From Streptomyces sp. NBC_01237 (lineage in GTDB: Bacteria; Actinomycetota; Actinomycetes; Streptomycetales; Streptomycetaceae): a DNA stretch of 64,000 bases. Of the stretch, positions 51,666 to 64,000 are shown in pieces. The stretch is from NCBI RefSeq assembly GCF_035917275.1, contig NZ_CP108508.1:1550001-1614000 (forward strand), written 5' to 3'. The position numbers and the translations under genes were made by a program. The notes beneath the pieces are model-generated. The model had not been told where the DNA came from and did no database searches. It worked only from the letters and a program-made list of their open reading frames with translations. Positions within the stretch are counted from its first letter, which is position 1, and every line of letters starts with the position of its first letter.

Positions 51666-53210
51666 CTACGGGTGCTCGATGCCCTCCTCCAGCTTCTGGC
51701 CCCGCAGCAGGAACCAGGCGGCGACGGCGGTCGCCAGGAGTACCGAGGCACCGACGCCCGCGGCGAGCTGAAGCCCGTCGACGAACGCCTCCTGGGCCAC
51801 CGAGATCAGGGGATCCGCCTGCCCCGCCGGCAGGTCGGTGGCCGCTTCGACGGCGCCGCCGAGGGATTCATGGGCGGCCGCAGCCGTGTCGGATGGGGTG
51901 CCCGGCGGAGTCACGAAGTCCTGGTAGACGCCGGTGACGATGGATCCGAGCAGGGCGATACCGAGGGCGGCGCCGAGTTCGTACGCCGTTTCGGAGACGG
52001 CGGACGCGGAGCCCGCCTGCTCCTTCGGCACGCTGGAGAGGATGACATCGGCGGTGACGGTGAAGGCGAACCCGGCGCCGACGCCGACGACCAGCAGCAT
52101 GCCGCCGAGCAGCGGGTATCCGGTGTCCTTGCTGAGCACGGTCACGGACGCCAGGGCCAGGCCGACCGCCGCGAGTCCGCCGGAGACCACGGAGCGGACC
52201 GAGAAACGGCGGGCCGCGAATCCGGCCAGCAGACCCGCGGTGACCGCGCCGACGGCCGCGGGCAGTTCGGCGAGCCCGGCTTCCAGCGGGCCGCGGCCCT
52301 GGACCAGTTGCAGGAACTGGGAGAGGAAGAAGACCAGTCCGGACAGGCCGAGGATGGTCAGGAGGTCGGCGAGGACCGCGCCCGAGAAGCCCCGGTGGTG
52401 GAAGAGCCGCATGTCCAGCAGGGGCGCGGGCAGCTTGAGCTGCCTGCGGATGAACCAGGTGAGCGCGGCCACGCCGATGACGGCCGAGGCGGCGACCTCC
52501 CAGCTCGCCCCGTGTGCGGCCACCTCCTTGATGGCGTACACGACCGCGATCATGCCGATCAGGGAGAGCGCGACACTGACCAGGTCCCAGGGGCCCGGTG
52601 CCGGGTTCTTCGACTCGGGGATCAGCTTGATGCCGACGACCACGAGGACCGCCATGACGGGCAGGTTGATGAGGAAGACCGATCCCCACCAGAAGTGTTC
52701 GAGGAGGAATCCGCCGACGACGGGTCCGACGGCCGCGCCCGCGGAGGCCATGGCGCCCCAGATGCCGATGGCGAGGCTGCGTTCGCGCGGGTCGTGGAAG
52801 AGGTTGCGGATCAGGGCCAGCGTGGACGGCATCAGGGTGGCGCCCGCGACACCGAGCAGCGCTCGGGCCAGGATCATCATCTCCGGGGTCTGCGCGTACG
52901 CGTTGAGCACGGAGACCGCGCCGAACGCGACGGCGCCGATGAGCAGCAGCTTCTTGCGGCCGATACGGTCACCGAGGCTGCCCATGGAGACGAGGAGTCC
53001 GGCGATGACGAAGGAGTAGACATCGCCGATCCAGAGCAGCTGGGTGCCGGTCGGTTCGAGGTCCTCGCTGAGGAACGGGGTCGCGAGGCCGAGGACGGTC
53101 GCGTCGACGGCCACCAGCAGCACGGCGAGCACGAGTACGGCCAGGGCGATCCACCGCCCAGGGCGGCGTACGGCGTCCGCGGTGTGCTGGTGCTGGTCGA
53201 TGCTGGTCAT
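51666..53210 (-). CDS. MFS drug efflux transporter, DHA2 (14-span) family
   Basis: A 514-residue transporter with 14 hydrophobic spans and DHA2 signatures: LVAVDATVLGLATPFLSEDL in span 1, GSLGDRIGRKKLLL (motif A), RALLGVAGATLMPSTLALI and GIWGAMASAGAAVGPVVGGFLLEHFWWGSVFLINLP split between motif C and span 6. It resembles QacA/SmvA-type multidrug exporters using the proton gradient. Its 4-bp overlap with the upstream TetR gene indicates local repression released by a drug ligand. Confidence 0.93.
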   Translation of the reverse strand: MTSIDQHQHTADAVRRPGRWIALAVLVLAVLLVAVDATVLGLATPFLSEDLEPTGTQLLWIGDVYSFVIAGLLVSMGSLGDRIGRKKLLLIGAVAFGAVSVLNAYAQTPEMMILARALLGVAGATLMPSTLALIRNLFHDPRERSLAIGIWGAMASAGAAVGPVVGGFLLEHFWWGSVFLINLPVMAVLVVVGIKLIPESKNPAPGPWDLVSVALSLIGMIAVVYAIKEVAAHGASWEVAASAVIGVAALTWFIRRQLKLPAPLLDMRLFHHRGFSGAVLADLLTILGLSGLVFFLSQFLQLVQGRGPLEAGLAELPAAVGAVTAGLLAGFAARRFSVRSVVSGGLAAVGLALASVTVLSKDTGYPLLGGMLLVVGVGAGFAFTVTADVILSSVPKEQAGSASAVSETAYELGAALGIALLGSIVTGVYQDFVTPPGTPSDTAAAAHESLGGAVEAATDLPAGQADPLISVAQEAFVDGLQLAAGVGASVLLATAVAAWFLLRGQKLEEGIEHP

Positions 53211-53758
53211 TGCTCCACGCTCCGCCGTGCTCCGCCGAGCAGCAACTCGACGATCATGTACTGGAAGTCCTGTGCGGCGACCCGTCCCACCTGGACGGAC
53301 CAGGCGCCGGTGCCGATGAGCCCGTACAGGGCCTCGGTCAGCCAGGCGGGGGTGAGGTCGATACGGAACTCGCCGCGCTCCTGGCCGCGCCGGAAAAAGG
53401 CGGAGACCCTGGCATCGAGCCGGTTCCAGCCCTCGTTCACCTCATCGCCTTCGAAGAGCTGGTTCTCGGTGACGAGGAAGGACAGCAGTCCGGCACCGGG
53501 CTCGACGGCCTCGACGAGGCGCCGCAGCCCTTCCTCGGCGGTGCCCTCGTCGAGTGCGGCGGCATCCAGGGCCGCTTCGAATTCCCGGATGCCGAGCTCC
53601 TCCAGCGCCTTCACCAGGGCGTCCCGCCCGGCGAAATGACGGTGAAGGGTGGCGCGGCCGATGCCCGCGGCCCTGGCGACCTCATCCATGGTGGCCGTGG
53701 ATTTATGGGTCAGCAGGGCGGCGGCACTGCGCAGCACCTGCTCACGGTCGAGAGTCAT
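53207..53758 (-). CDS. TetR-family repressor of the adjacent MFS pump
   Basis: A 183-residue TetR regulator: N-terminal HTH ATMDEVARAAGIGRATLHRHFAGRDALVKAL, followed by a helical ligand-binding domain (FEAALDAAAL, LLSFLVTENQLFEGDEVNEGW, LTEALYGLIGTGAWSVQVG). It is first in a two-gene operon with the DHA2 pump. A palindrome 19 bp upstream of its start (53777-53796) is the natural operator, so it would repress itself and the pump. Confidence 0.93.
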   Translation of the reverse strand: MTLDREQVLRSAAALLTHKSTATMDEVARAAGIGRATLHRHFAGRDALVKALEELGIREFEAALDAAALDEGTAEEGLRRLVEAVEPGAGLLSFLVTENQLFEGDEVNEGWNRLDARVSAFFRRGQERGEFRIDLTPAWLTEALYGLIGTGAWSVQVGRVAAQDFQYMIVELLLGGARRSVEQ

Positions 53759-53776
53759 GAGACGACCTTAACCCAT

Positions 53777-53796
53777 GTGAGACATCAACGTCTCAC
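53777..53796. promoter_or_regulatory. Probable TetR operator
   Basis: A perfect inverted repeat GTGAGAC-ATCAAC-GTCTCAC, 19 bp upstream of the TetR gene start; size and position fit a TetR-family operator. Confidence 0.65.
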
Positions 53797-53921
53797 CAGG
53801 GGGGAGGGAGGGCCGTCCTGCCCGCACACCACGTCCGGACCTGGCGGCGGCGGAGACCGCCACAGATGCCCCTGGGCGATATCCGGTGCCGCCGCGGCGG
53901 CGAAGTGGGCAGCATAAGGGC

Positions 53922-54446
53922 ATGAAGCCGCTGCTGCTGATCGACATCGACGGTCCGCTCAATCCGTACGCGGCGCTGTCCCGCCGCAAGGCACCGGACG
54001 GGTACCGCAGACACCGGATGCGCCCGACGGGGTGGACCGACGGCCCTCCCCTTCCCGTCCTGCTCAACCCGGGACACGGCGACGAACTGCTGAACCTGGC
54101 CGGACGGTACGAGCTGATCTGGGCCACCACCTGGAAGGACGAGGCCAACGAGTGGATCGGCCCGCACCTCGGGCTGCCCGCGCTGCCGTACATCGACTGG
54201 CCCGAGATGCACGGCAGCGCGCCCGACGGGACGTACTGGAAGACGCGGTACGTCGTCGAGTACGCGGCCGGAAGGCCGTTCGCCTGGGTCGACGACGAGA
54301 TCACCGGCCGGGACCGGGAGTGGGTCGCCGCCCACCACCCGGGGCGAGCGCTGCTGCGGCAGATCGATCCGCGCGTCGGTCTGGAGCGCGGCGACTTCGA
54401 CGCGCTCGCCGGCTGGGCCGCGGGAGCCGGGGCCACCGGCCCCTGA
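53922..54446 (+). CDS. HAD-like phosphatase-fold protein
   Basis: A 174-residue protein beginning MKPLLLIDIDGPLNPYAAL with the HAD nucleophile motif D-x-D, then LIWATTWKDEANEWIGPHLGLP (motif II Thr) and PFAWVDDEITGRDREW (motif IV DD). The compact layout resembles the HAD domain linked to RNA-repair Swiss Army knife proteins; this is from memory and unverified. Probably a small phosphatase of unknown substrate. Divergent from tetR and shares the operator region. Confidence 0.78.
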   Translation: MKPLLLIDIDGPLNPYAALSRRKAPDGYRRHRMRPTGWTDGPPLPVLLNPGHGDELLNLAGRYELIWATTWKDEANEWIGPHLGLPALPYIDWPEMHGSAPDGTYWKTRYVVEYAAGRPFAWVDDEITGRDREWVAAHHPGRALLRQIDPRVGLERGDFDALAGWAAGAGATGP

Positions 54447-54571
54447 CGGATGGTCCGTGCGGGACCGGTCCGGGCGGAATCACTCCTTGGCGGGTTGCTC
54501 CGTTGCGGGATCGGCCCTTCAGGAGTGTCGGGTCCAGGCCCCGCGGGCAGGGCCGGTACGACGGGGCCGGG

Positions 54572-55543
54572 TCAGCTCCACGGCAGTGCGGAACGGTGGC
54601 GCCAGTACGCCTCCGGCTCCTCCACCAGCGCGTCGAGCCGGTCGCGCCCTTCCTCGTCGAGATCGACGACGGCGGCGTGCAGATTGCCGGAGAGCTGGTT
54701 CACGGTGGCCGCACCGGAGAGGACGACACCGGCCCAGGGCCGTCGCAGGACGAACGCGAGGGCGACCGCGTCGCTGCCGACGTCGGCTCGGGCGGCGATC
54801 TCCTGGACGACGGCGGGGGCCTCGGAACCGGCCAGGCGCCCGTTGGCCATGCCCTCCTTGACGATCACGGTGAGCCCGGCGTCATGGGCCTCGGCGAGCG
54901 CCGGTCCGGCCGAGGTCTCCAGCGCGTTGTACGTGGCCTGGACGGTGCGGAACAGGGGCTCGCCGTCCACCGTGACGGTGAGGGCGGCCCGGATGGCGTC
55001 GGCCTGCCCGGGTCCGCTGGTGGAGAGGCCGACGGTGACGCCCTCGGCGGCGAGCGCGGCGAGGCGCTCGTGCAGTGCCTTGTCGTCGAGCGCCGGGCTG
55101 TCGGCGGTCACCGAGTGGATCTGGTAGAGGTCCAGCCGGTCCCCCAGCAGCTCGGCGGTCTCGGCGCGCTGACGCTCGTACATGGACAGGCTGTGGTCCT
55201 TGACCTCGTGCGCCTCGGCGTCGACGCTCCAGTCCGCGGTGTAGGTGTAGCCCCATTTGCTGCCGATGACGACATCCGTGACCTCGGGGTGGGCGGTCAG
55301 CCAGCCGGCCAGGAACTCCTCGGAGCGGCCGTAGGAGCGGGCCGCGTCGAAGTAGCGGATGCCCTGGGCGTAGGCGGCGTCCAGGAGCTCATGGGTGCGG
55401 GCGCGCAGCGCGTCGACCCCCCGGTCGGCGGGCAGGTCCCGGTCGCGGTGCAGATTGATGTAGCCGGGCCTGCCGACGGCGGCAAGGCCGAGCCCGATGT
55501 GAGCGGTCGGGGTCGTCGCGGCGGCCAGGGCGGCGAAGGGCAT
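54572..55543 (-). CDS. Aldo/keto reductase family protein
   Basis: A 323-residue TIM-barrel oxidoreductase with the catalytic tetrad visible: Asp and Tyr in IRYFDAARSYGRSEEFLAGW, Lys in VIGSKWGYTY and His in RLDLYQIHSVTAD. NADPH-binding residues would be near AIRAALTVT and the C-terminal SGAATVNQLSGN. Probably NADPH-dependent reduction of aldehydes or ketones; the substrate is unknown. GAGGAG lies 7-12 bases before ATG 55543. It stands next to argH but on its own ribosome site and is not part of arginine synthesis. Confidence 0.9.
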   Translation of the reverse strand: MPFAALAAATTPTAHIGLGLAAVGRPGYINLHRDRDLPADRGVDALRARTHELLDAAYAQGIRYFDAARSYGRSEEFLAGWLTAHPEVTDVVIGSKWGYTYTADWSVDAEAHEVKDHSLSMYERQRAETAELLGDRLDLYQIHSVTADSPALDDKALHERLAALAAEGVTVGLSTSGPGQADAIRAALTVTVDGEPLFRTVQATYNALETSAGPALAEAHDAGLTVIVKEGMANGRLAGSEAPAVVQEIAARADVGSDAVALAFVLRRPWAGVVLSGAATVNQLSGNLHAAVVDLDEEGRDRLDALVEEPEAYWRHRSALPWS

Positions 55544-55640
55544 CGCGGGCTCCTCGTGGTCGGTTCCGTTGCTCCCGACCAACGTAGCCCGCGATGCCGT
55601 TCGTACACCTGTTGAGCGGGCGCCGCGCCCTCTCGTGCCG

Positions 55641-58362
<2,722 letters not shown>

Positions 58363-58393
58363 GGGTTTCTCCTTACGGTGCAATCACTGATGG

Positions 58394-58427
58394 GTATAAC
58401 TATGCAGTCCTCCGTATGCTTTGTCAA
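58394..58427 (-). promoter_or_regulatory. argGH promoter with possible ArgR (ARG box) site
   Basis: On the minus strand a perfect TTGACA (58422-58427), 17-base spacer and CATAGT (58399-58404). The -10 lies inside an AT-rich imperfect palindrome GCATAGTTATAC (58394-58405), and GCATAC occurs again in the spacer (58414-58419); both resemble ARG boxes. ArgR binding is inference. Confidence 0.6.
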
Positions 58428-58532
58428 AACTGCTGGTCAGAGACGTGTGGCGATGATGTGCCGTGCCCCTTCCCTCGGCGGGCGGGCCTTCGCCCCTCGG
58501 CAGAGGGGCCTTCGCCGCCGATACTCGACGCC

Positions 58533-59141
58533 ATGGGAAAGACTTATGAACGCATCGACGGACGGCTGAGGACCTTCATTGAGGAGCAGCCCCTGTTCTT
58601 CACGGCGACCGCTCCCCTGGACGCCGACGGCACGGTCAACCTCTCCCCCAAGGGCGTCAGCGGCTCGTTCGCCGTGGTCGACGAACGGACCGTGGCCTAC
58701 CTGGACTTCGCCGGGAGCAACGCGGAGACCATCGCCCACCTGCGCGAGAACGGGCGCATCACGCTGATGTGGTGCGCCTTCCAGGGGCCGCCCAACATCG
58801 TGCGGGTGCACGGCCGCGGTGAGCCGGTCTTCCGCGACGACCCGCGGTTCACCGGACTCCTGGACCACTTCCCCGGTGTCGACCCCACCCCGCACGGGCT
58901 GCGCGCGGTCATCGTCGTGCGGGCCGAGCTGATCCGGGACACCTGCGGATTCGCGGTGCCCCACCTCTCGTACGACCAGGACCGCTCGCTGCACGCCGAC
59001 CGGTTCCGGCGCGAGGACGACGAGAGCCTCAGTGCGTACTTCGAGAAGAAGCCGGACATCGCCACGAGCATCGACGGGCTGCCGGGGCTCCCCCTCCCGC
59101 TGCCGCCGATGGCGCCGACGGCAGCGCCTCCCGGGCGGTGA
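58533..59141 (+). CDS. Pyridoxamine 5'-phosphate oxidase-like FMN-binding protein
   Basis: A 202-residue split-barrel protein: YERIDGRLRTFIEEQPLFFTATAPLDADG, VNLSPKGVSGSFAVVDE, VAYLDFAGSNAETIAHLREN, ITLMWCAFQGPPNIVRVHGRGEPV (read in parts). These are the PPOX-fold FMN/F420 pattern; many actinobacterial members are F420-dependent or general flavin reductases. No evidence for a true PdxH role. ATG 58533 is used. Divergent from argG and followed by an L,D-transpeptidase-like gene. Confidence 0.88.
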   Translation: MGKTYERIDGRLRTFIEEQPLFFTATAPLDADGTVNLSPKGVSGSFAVVDERTVAYLDFAGSNAETIAHLRENGRITLMWCAFQGPPNIVRVHGRGEPVFRDDPRFTGLLDHFPGVDPTPHGLRAVIVVRAELIRDTCGFAVPHLSYDQDRSLHADRFRREDDESLSAYFEKKPDIATSIDGLPGLPLPLPPMAPTAAPPGR

Positions 59142-59205
59142 GCGACTGGGCCGTACGGAGCAGGCCCGGTGGGGCCGCCGCACCGGGCGCCGTACGGTCC
59201 GGACC

Positions 59206-59907
59206 ATGCGCGTCTCTCTGGTGACCGGTGGAGTACTGCTCGCCCTGCTGGGCTCGGTCGCGGCCCGGCCCGACGGCGGGCCGCCGCTCCCCGCACGGCT
59301 GGCCGACACCGGCGGCGGCAGCCAGCTGATCACGGCCGAGGCCCCGGACCCGGGCTCCACCACGGGCACGGTGACCTGGTGGGAACGGCGACGGGGCGGA
59401 TGGCTGGCGGCGGGATCGGCGCCGGCCCGGTTCGGCGCGAAGGGGCTCGCCGAGGGCCGCACGCGCGAGCAGGGCACGAACACCACGCCCACCGGGCTGT
59501 ACGACCTCCCGTACGCCTTCGGGATCAAGGCGCCCGCGCCGGGGACGGCGTACCCCTACCGGCGGGTCGACGACCGCTCCTGGTGGTGCCAGGACAACGC
59601 GGCACGGGCCTACAACCGCTGGGTGGAACCGCGGCCCGCGGACTGCCGGGCGGACGAGGCCGAGCATCTGGTCACGTACACCGACCAGTACGCCCGCGCC
59701 CTGGTCATCGGCTTCAACTACGCCCGCCCGGTACGGGGCCGGGGCGCCGGGATCTTCCTGCATGTGAACGGGCGCGGTGCGACCGCCGGCTGCGTCTCCG
59801 TACCGGCGGCCGCGATGGACCGCATCCTGGCCTGGGCGAACCCGGCCCGCCGCCCGCACATCGCGATCGGGACCGCCTCGGGCCCGACCGCGATCACCCG
59901 CTACTGA
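59206..59907 (+). CDS. Exported L,D-transpeptidase-like (YkuD-fold) protein
   Basis: A 233-residue protein with an N-terminal signal (MRVSLVTGGVLLALLGSVAA). The catalytic region IFLHVNGRGATAGCVSVPAAAMDRIL carries His and the S/TxGC nucleophile Cys (~residue 201), as in YkuD-like enzymes; upstream TPTGLYDLPYAFGIK is the usual strand pair. It probably remodels peptidoglycan by 3-3 cross-linking or is an orphan L,D-carboxypeptidase-like protein. No LysM or other wall-binding domain is present. Confidence 0.85.
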   Translation: MRVSLVTGGVLLALLGSVAARPDGGPPLPARLADTGGGSQLITAEAPDPGSTTGTVTWWERRRGGWLAAGSAPARFGAKGLAEGRTREQGTNTTPTGLYDLPYAFGIKAPAPGTAYPYRRVDDRSWWCQDNAARAYNRWVEPRPADCRADEAEHLVTYTDQYARALVIGFNYARPVRGRGAGIFLHVNGRGATAGCVSVPAAAMDRILAWANPARRPHIAIGTASGPTAITRY

Positions 59908-59971
59908 GGGCGGTCCCGCGGGCCGTGTCCACGCGGTTCCGCCCGGCCCGGTCCGGACGGAAGGCCCCGGT

Positions 59972-60508
59972 TCAGCGGTCGTTCTGGGCCAGCCGCAGCA
60001 GATGGTCCGCGAGGGCCTGGCCACCGTTCGGGTCGCGGCTGATCAGCATCAGGGTGTCGTCACCCGCGATGGTGCCGAGGATGGCCTGGAGTTCGGCCTG
60101 GTCGATGGCCGAGGCGAGGAACTGGGCCGCGCCCGGCGGTGTGCGCAGCACCACGAGGTTGGCCGACGCCTCCGCCGAGATGAGGAGTTCGGAGGAGAGC
60201 CTGCGCATCCGCTCCTCCTTGGCGGAGCCGCCCAGCGGCGCCTGCGGGGTACGGAATCCGCCCTCGCTCGGCACCGCGTAGATCAGCTCCCCGCCGGTGT
60301 TGCGGATCTTGACCGCGCCCAGCTCGTCGAGGTCCCGGGAGAGCGTCGCCTGGGTGACGCTCAGCCCGTCGTCGGCCAGCAGCTTGGCCAGCTGGCTCTG
60401 GGAGCGCACCGGCTGCCGGTTCAGGATGTCCACGATCCGGCGGTGGCGGGCCGTGCGGGTCTGCGGCACGGACGGCCCGCCGTGCTCGGATTCCTGCGCC
60501 TCGGTCAT
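59972..60508 (-). CDS. argR: Arginine repressor ArgR
   Basis: A 178-residue ArgR. N-terminal winged [47 protein letters not shown] (SR motif for DNA contact, read in parts). C-terminal hexamerisation/arginine domain: [15 protein letters not shown] and [15 protein letters not shown]. With arginine it represses arg operons at ARG boxes and probably this operon and argGH. ATG 60508 follows GAGGCG. Last gene of argC-J-B-D-R. Confidence 0.97.
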   Translation of the reverse strand: MTEAQESEHGGPSVPQTRTARHRRIVDILNRQPVRSQSQLAKLLADDGLSVTQATLSRDLDELGAVKIRNTGGELIYAVPSEGGFRTPQAPLGGSAKEERMRRLSSELLISAEASANLVVLRTPPGAAQFLASAIDQAELQAILGTIAGDDTLMLISRDPNGGQALADHLLRLAQNDR

Positions 60509-60533
60509 CGTCGTCGCCTCATTCTCCGGATCG

Positions 60534-61730
60534 TCATGCTCCGGATCGTCCGTCCCCGTATGCCGCGTCGAGAGCGCCCGGCAGGATCCGCAGGAACGCG
60601 TCCACCTCGTCGTCACCGATGATCAGCGGCGGCATGAGCCGTACGACATCGGGGGCGGGCGCGTTCACCAGGAGCCCGGCTCCCTGGGCCGCCTGCTGCA
60701 CCTGTGGTGCGAGGGGTCCGGTGAGCACGATACCCAGCAGCAGTCCCGAGCCGCGGACATGGGAGACCAGGGGGTGTTGGAGTCCCTCGACCCCCACCCG
60801 GATCCGCTCGCCGAGCCGCTTCACCTGGTCCAGGGTGCCGTCGGCGGCGAGGGTGTCCAGGACCGCGAGTCCGGCGGCGCAGGCGATCGGGTTGCCGCCG
60901 AACGTCGTGCCGTGCTGGCCGGGCTTGAGCAGGTCGGCCGCCGGTCCGAAGGCGACGGCGGCGCCGATCGGCAGTCCGCCGCCGAGCCCCTTGGCGAGGG
61001 TGACGACATCGGGCTCGACCCCCTGGTGGGCCTGGTGCTCGAACCAGTGGCCGCAGCGGCCGATACCGGTCTGCACCTCGTCCAGGACGAGCAGGGTGCC
61101 GGTGGCCCGGGTGATCTCCCGGGCCGCCTCCAGATAGCCCTTGGGCGGCACGACCACACCGTTCTCGCCCTGGACGGGCTCGATGATCAGCAGGGCCGTG
61201 TCGGTGGTCACCGCGGACCGCAGCGCCGCCACGTCCCCGTACGGGACATGGGTGACGTCGCCGGGCAGCGGCAGGAAGGGCTCGCGCTTCTTCGGCTGGC
61301 CGGTGAGGGCGAGCGCGCCCATCGTCCGGCCGTGGAACCCTCCGTCGGTGGCGACCATGTGGGTGCGTCCGGTGAGCCGGCCGATCTTGAAGGCGGCCTC
61401 GTTGGCCTCGGCACCGGAGTTGGCGAAGTAGACGCGGCCGGGCCGGCCGAAGAGCTGGAGCAGCCGTTCGGCGAGCGCGACGGGCGGTTCGGCGATGAAG
61501 AGGTTGGAGACGTGCCCGAGGGCGGCGACCTGCGCGGAGACGGCCTCGACGACGGCGGGGTGGGCGTGGCCCAGCGCGTTCACCGCGATGCCGCCGACGA
61601 AGTCGAGGTACTCGGTGCCGTCCGCGTCCCAGAGGCGGGCGCCGGAGCCGCGGGTCAGGGACAGCGCGGGGGTGCCGTAGTTGTCCATGAGCGCGCCCTG
61701 CCACCGCTGCGAAAGCCCGGCGTTGGTCAT
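60534..61730 (-). CDS. argD: Acetylornithine aminotransferase
   Basis: A 398-residue fold-type I PLP enzyme converting N-acetylglutamate semialdehyde to N-acetylornithine. [50 protein letters not shown] and the PLP lysine in [16 protein letters not shown] are all present. The start overlaps the argB stop by 4 bp. Confidence 0.97.
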   Translation of the reverse strand: MTNAGLSQRWQGALMDNYGTPALSLTRGSGARLWDADGTEYLDFVGGIAVNALGHAHPAVVEAVSAQVAALGHVSNLFIAEPPVALAERLLQLFGRPGRVYFANSGAEANEAAFKIGRLTGRTHMVATDGGFHGRTMGALALTGQPKKREPFLPLPGDVTHVPYGDVAALRSAVTTDTALLIIEPVQGENGVVVPPKGYLEAAREITRATGTLLVLDEVQTGIGRCGHWFEHQAHQGVEPDVVTLAKGLGGGLPIGAAVAFGPAADLLKPGQHGTTFGGNPIACAAGLAVLDTLAADGTLDQVKRLGERIRVGVEGLQHPLVSHVRGSGLLLGIVLTGPLAPQVQQAAQGAGLLVNAPAPDVVRLMPPLIIGDDEVDAFLRILPGALDAAYGDGRSGA

Positions 61731-62637
61731 GCTTCCCCCTGTGTCGCGTGCTGTGCGTCGGGCACGACCATCGTGCCGACTCCCTCGTCGGTGAAGATCT
61801 CCAGCAGGATCGAGTGCTGGACCCGGCCGTCGATGACCCGGGCGGTCTCGACACCGTTGCGTACGGCGTGCAGGCAGCCCTGCATCTTGGGGACCATGCC
61901 GCTGGAGAGGTCCGGCAGCAGCTTCTCCAGCTCGGTCGCGGTCAGGCGGCTGATCACGTCGTCGCTGTGCGGCCAGTCCTCGTAGAGGCCCTCGACATCG
62001 GTGAGGACCATCAGCGTCTCGGCGTTCAGCGCGGCGGCGAGCGCGGCGGCCGCGGTGTCGGCGTTGACGTTGTAGACGTGGTTGTCGTCGGCGGAGCGGG
62101 CGATGGAGGAGACGACCGGGATGCGGCCGTCGTCCAGCAGCGCCTGGATGGCCCCGGTGTCGATCGCGGTGATCTCGCCGACCCGGCCGATGTCGACGAG
62201 TTCGCCGTCGATGGTGGGCCGGTGCTGGGTGGCGGTGATGGTGTGGGCGTCCTCGCCGGTCATGCCGACGGCGAGCGGGCCGTGCTGGTTGAGCAGCCCG
62301 ACGAGTTCGCGCTGGACCTGTCCGGCCAGGACCATCCGTACGACGTCCATCGCCTCGGGCGTGGTGACGCGCAGACCGGCCTTGAACTCGCTGACCAGAC
62401 CCTGTTTGTCCAGCTGGGCGCTGATCTGCGGGCCGCCGCCGTGCACGACGACGGGCTTGAGGCCGGCGTGCCGCAGGAAGACGACGTCCTGGGCGAAGGC
62501 GGCCTTCAGCTCCTCGTCGATCATGGCGTTGCCGCCGAACTTGATGACGACGGTCCTGCCGTGGTGCCGGGTCAGCCAGGGCAGCGCCTCGATGAGGATC
62601 TGTGCCTTCGGCAGTGCGGTGTGCTTGCGGGCCGTAC

Positions 62638-62641
<4 letters not shown>
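61727..62641 (-). CDS. argB: Acetylglutamate kinase
   Basis: A 304-residue amino-acid kinase phosphorylating N-acetylglutamate. Motifs: [50 protein letters not shown] and [18 protein letters not shown]. Overlaps argJ and argD by 4 bp each. A feedback N-terminal helix of the arginine-sensitive type ([17 protein letters not shown]) seems to be present. Confidence 0.97.

Positions 62642-64000
<1,359 letters not shown>

Overview
The window is a segment of a high-GC actinobacterial chromosome, almost certainly Streptomyces. Codon third positions are nearly all G or C, ssgB (a sporulation-division gene confined to morphologically complex actinomycetes) is present, and many starts are GTG. The gene order ruvB-ruvA-ruvC-yebC-pdxT-pdxS-(LemA-like)-(M23 peptidase)-pimA-acyltransferase-pgsA-(EF-G-like)-HIT-thrS matches the conserved Streptomyces core and, in outline, the mycobacterial PI-mannoside locus. 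I see no transposase, integrase, CRISPR array or rRNA, so this is core chromosome rather than an island.

Layout. 1-5 kb: Holliday-junction genes (ruvB is cut by the window start), YebC regulator, PLP synthase pair pdxS/pdxT and a short LemA-like protein. 5-9 kb: secreted M23/peptidoglycan-binding protein, then a translationally coupled phospholipid operon (CDP-alcohol phosphatidyltransferase, acyltransferase, PimA-like mannosyltransferase). 9-19.6 kb: divergent EF-G paralogue, a large conserved unknown protein, HIT hydrolase, K+ channel, thrS, an overlapping pair containing a DUF4365-like nuclease-fold protein, and a DEDDh exonuclease. 19.6-24.2 kb: two nearly identical tRNA-Val(CAC) genes around an SRPBCC gene and an 837-residue membrane protein, then ssgB. 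24.6-31 kb: regulators (CGNR, LacI), small membrane proteins, DsbA-like protein, tandem GNAT and the pabB/pabC-type pair. 31.1-31.5 kb: tRNA cluster Gly(GCC)-Cys(GCA)-3x Val(GAC). 31.6-36.4 kb: zinc ribbon, maltokinase-like phosphotransferase, membrane Ser/Thr kinase and SpoU methylase. 36.4-43.2 kb: corrinoid/siroheme genes (SirC-CobA fusion, BluB-CobT fusion, CobL). 43.3-47.4 kb: GNAT and the metNIQ methionine importer, which has a previously unannotated short leader ORF rich in rare Cys and Met codons. 47.4-55.5 kb: small membrane proteins, GNAT, sigma-like factor, GDPD, acyltransferase, MFS/TetR pair, HAD protein and aldo/keto reductase. 55.6-64 kb: arginine biosynthesis, argG-argH and argC-J-B-D-R (argC is cut by the window end), all on the minus strand, with the ArgR repressor last in its operon.

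The most promising observations are the putative leader-peptide attenuator ahead of metNIQ, the two-gene unit joining a PD-(D/E)XK-like DUF4365 protein to an unknown 420-residue protein, a 30-bp tandem repeat that copies the stop-codon end of the Ser/Thr kinase gene, a ~60-bp repeat array between cobA and cobT, and the BluB-CobT fusion with a ~575-residue Pro/Ala/Glu-rich N-terminus. All functional statements rest on reading motifs by eye; no database search was run.
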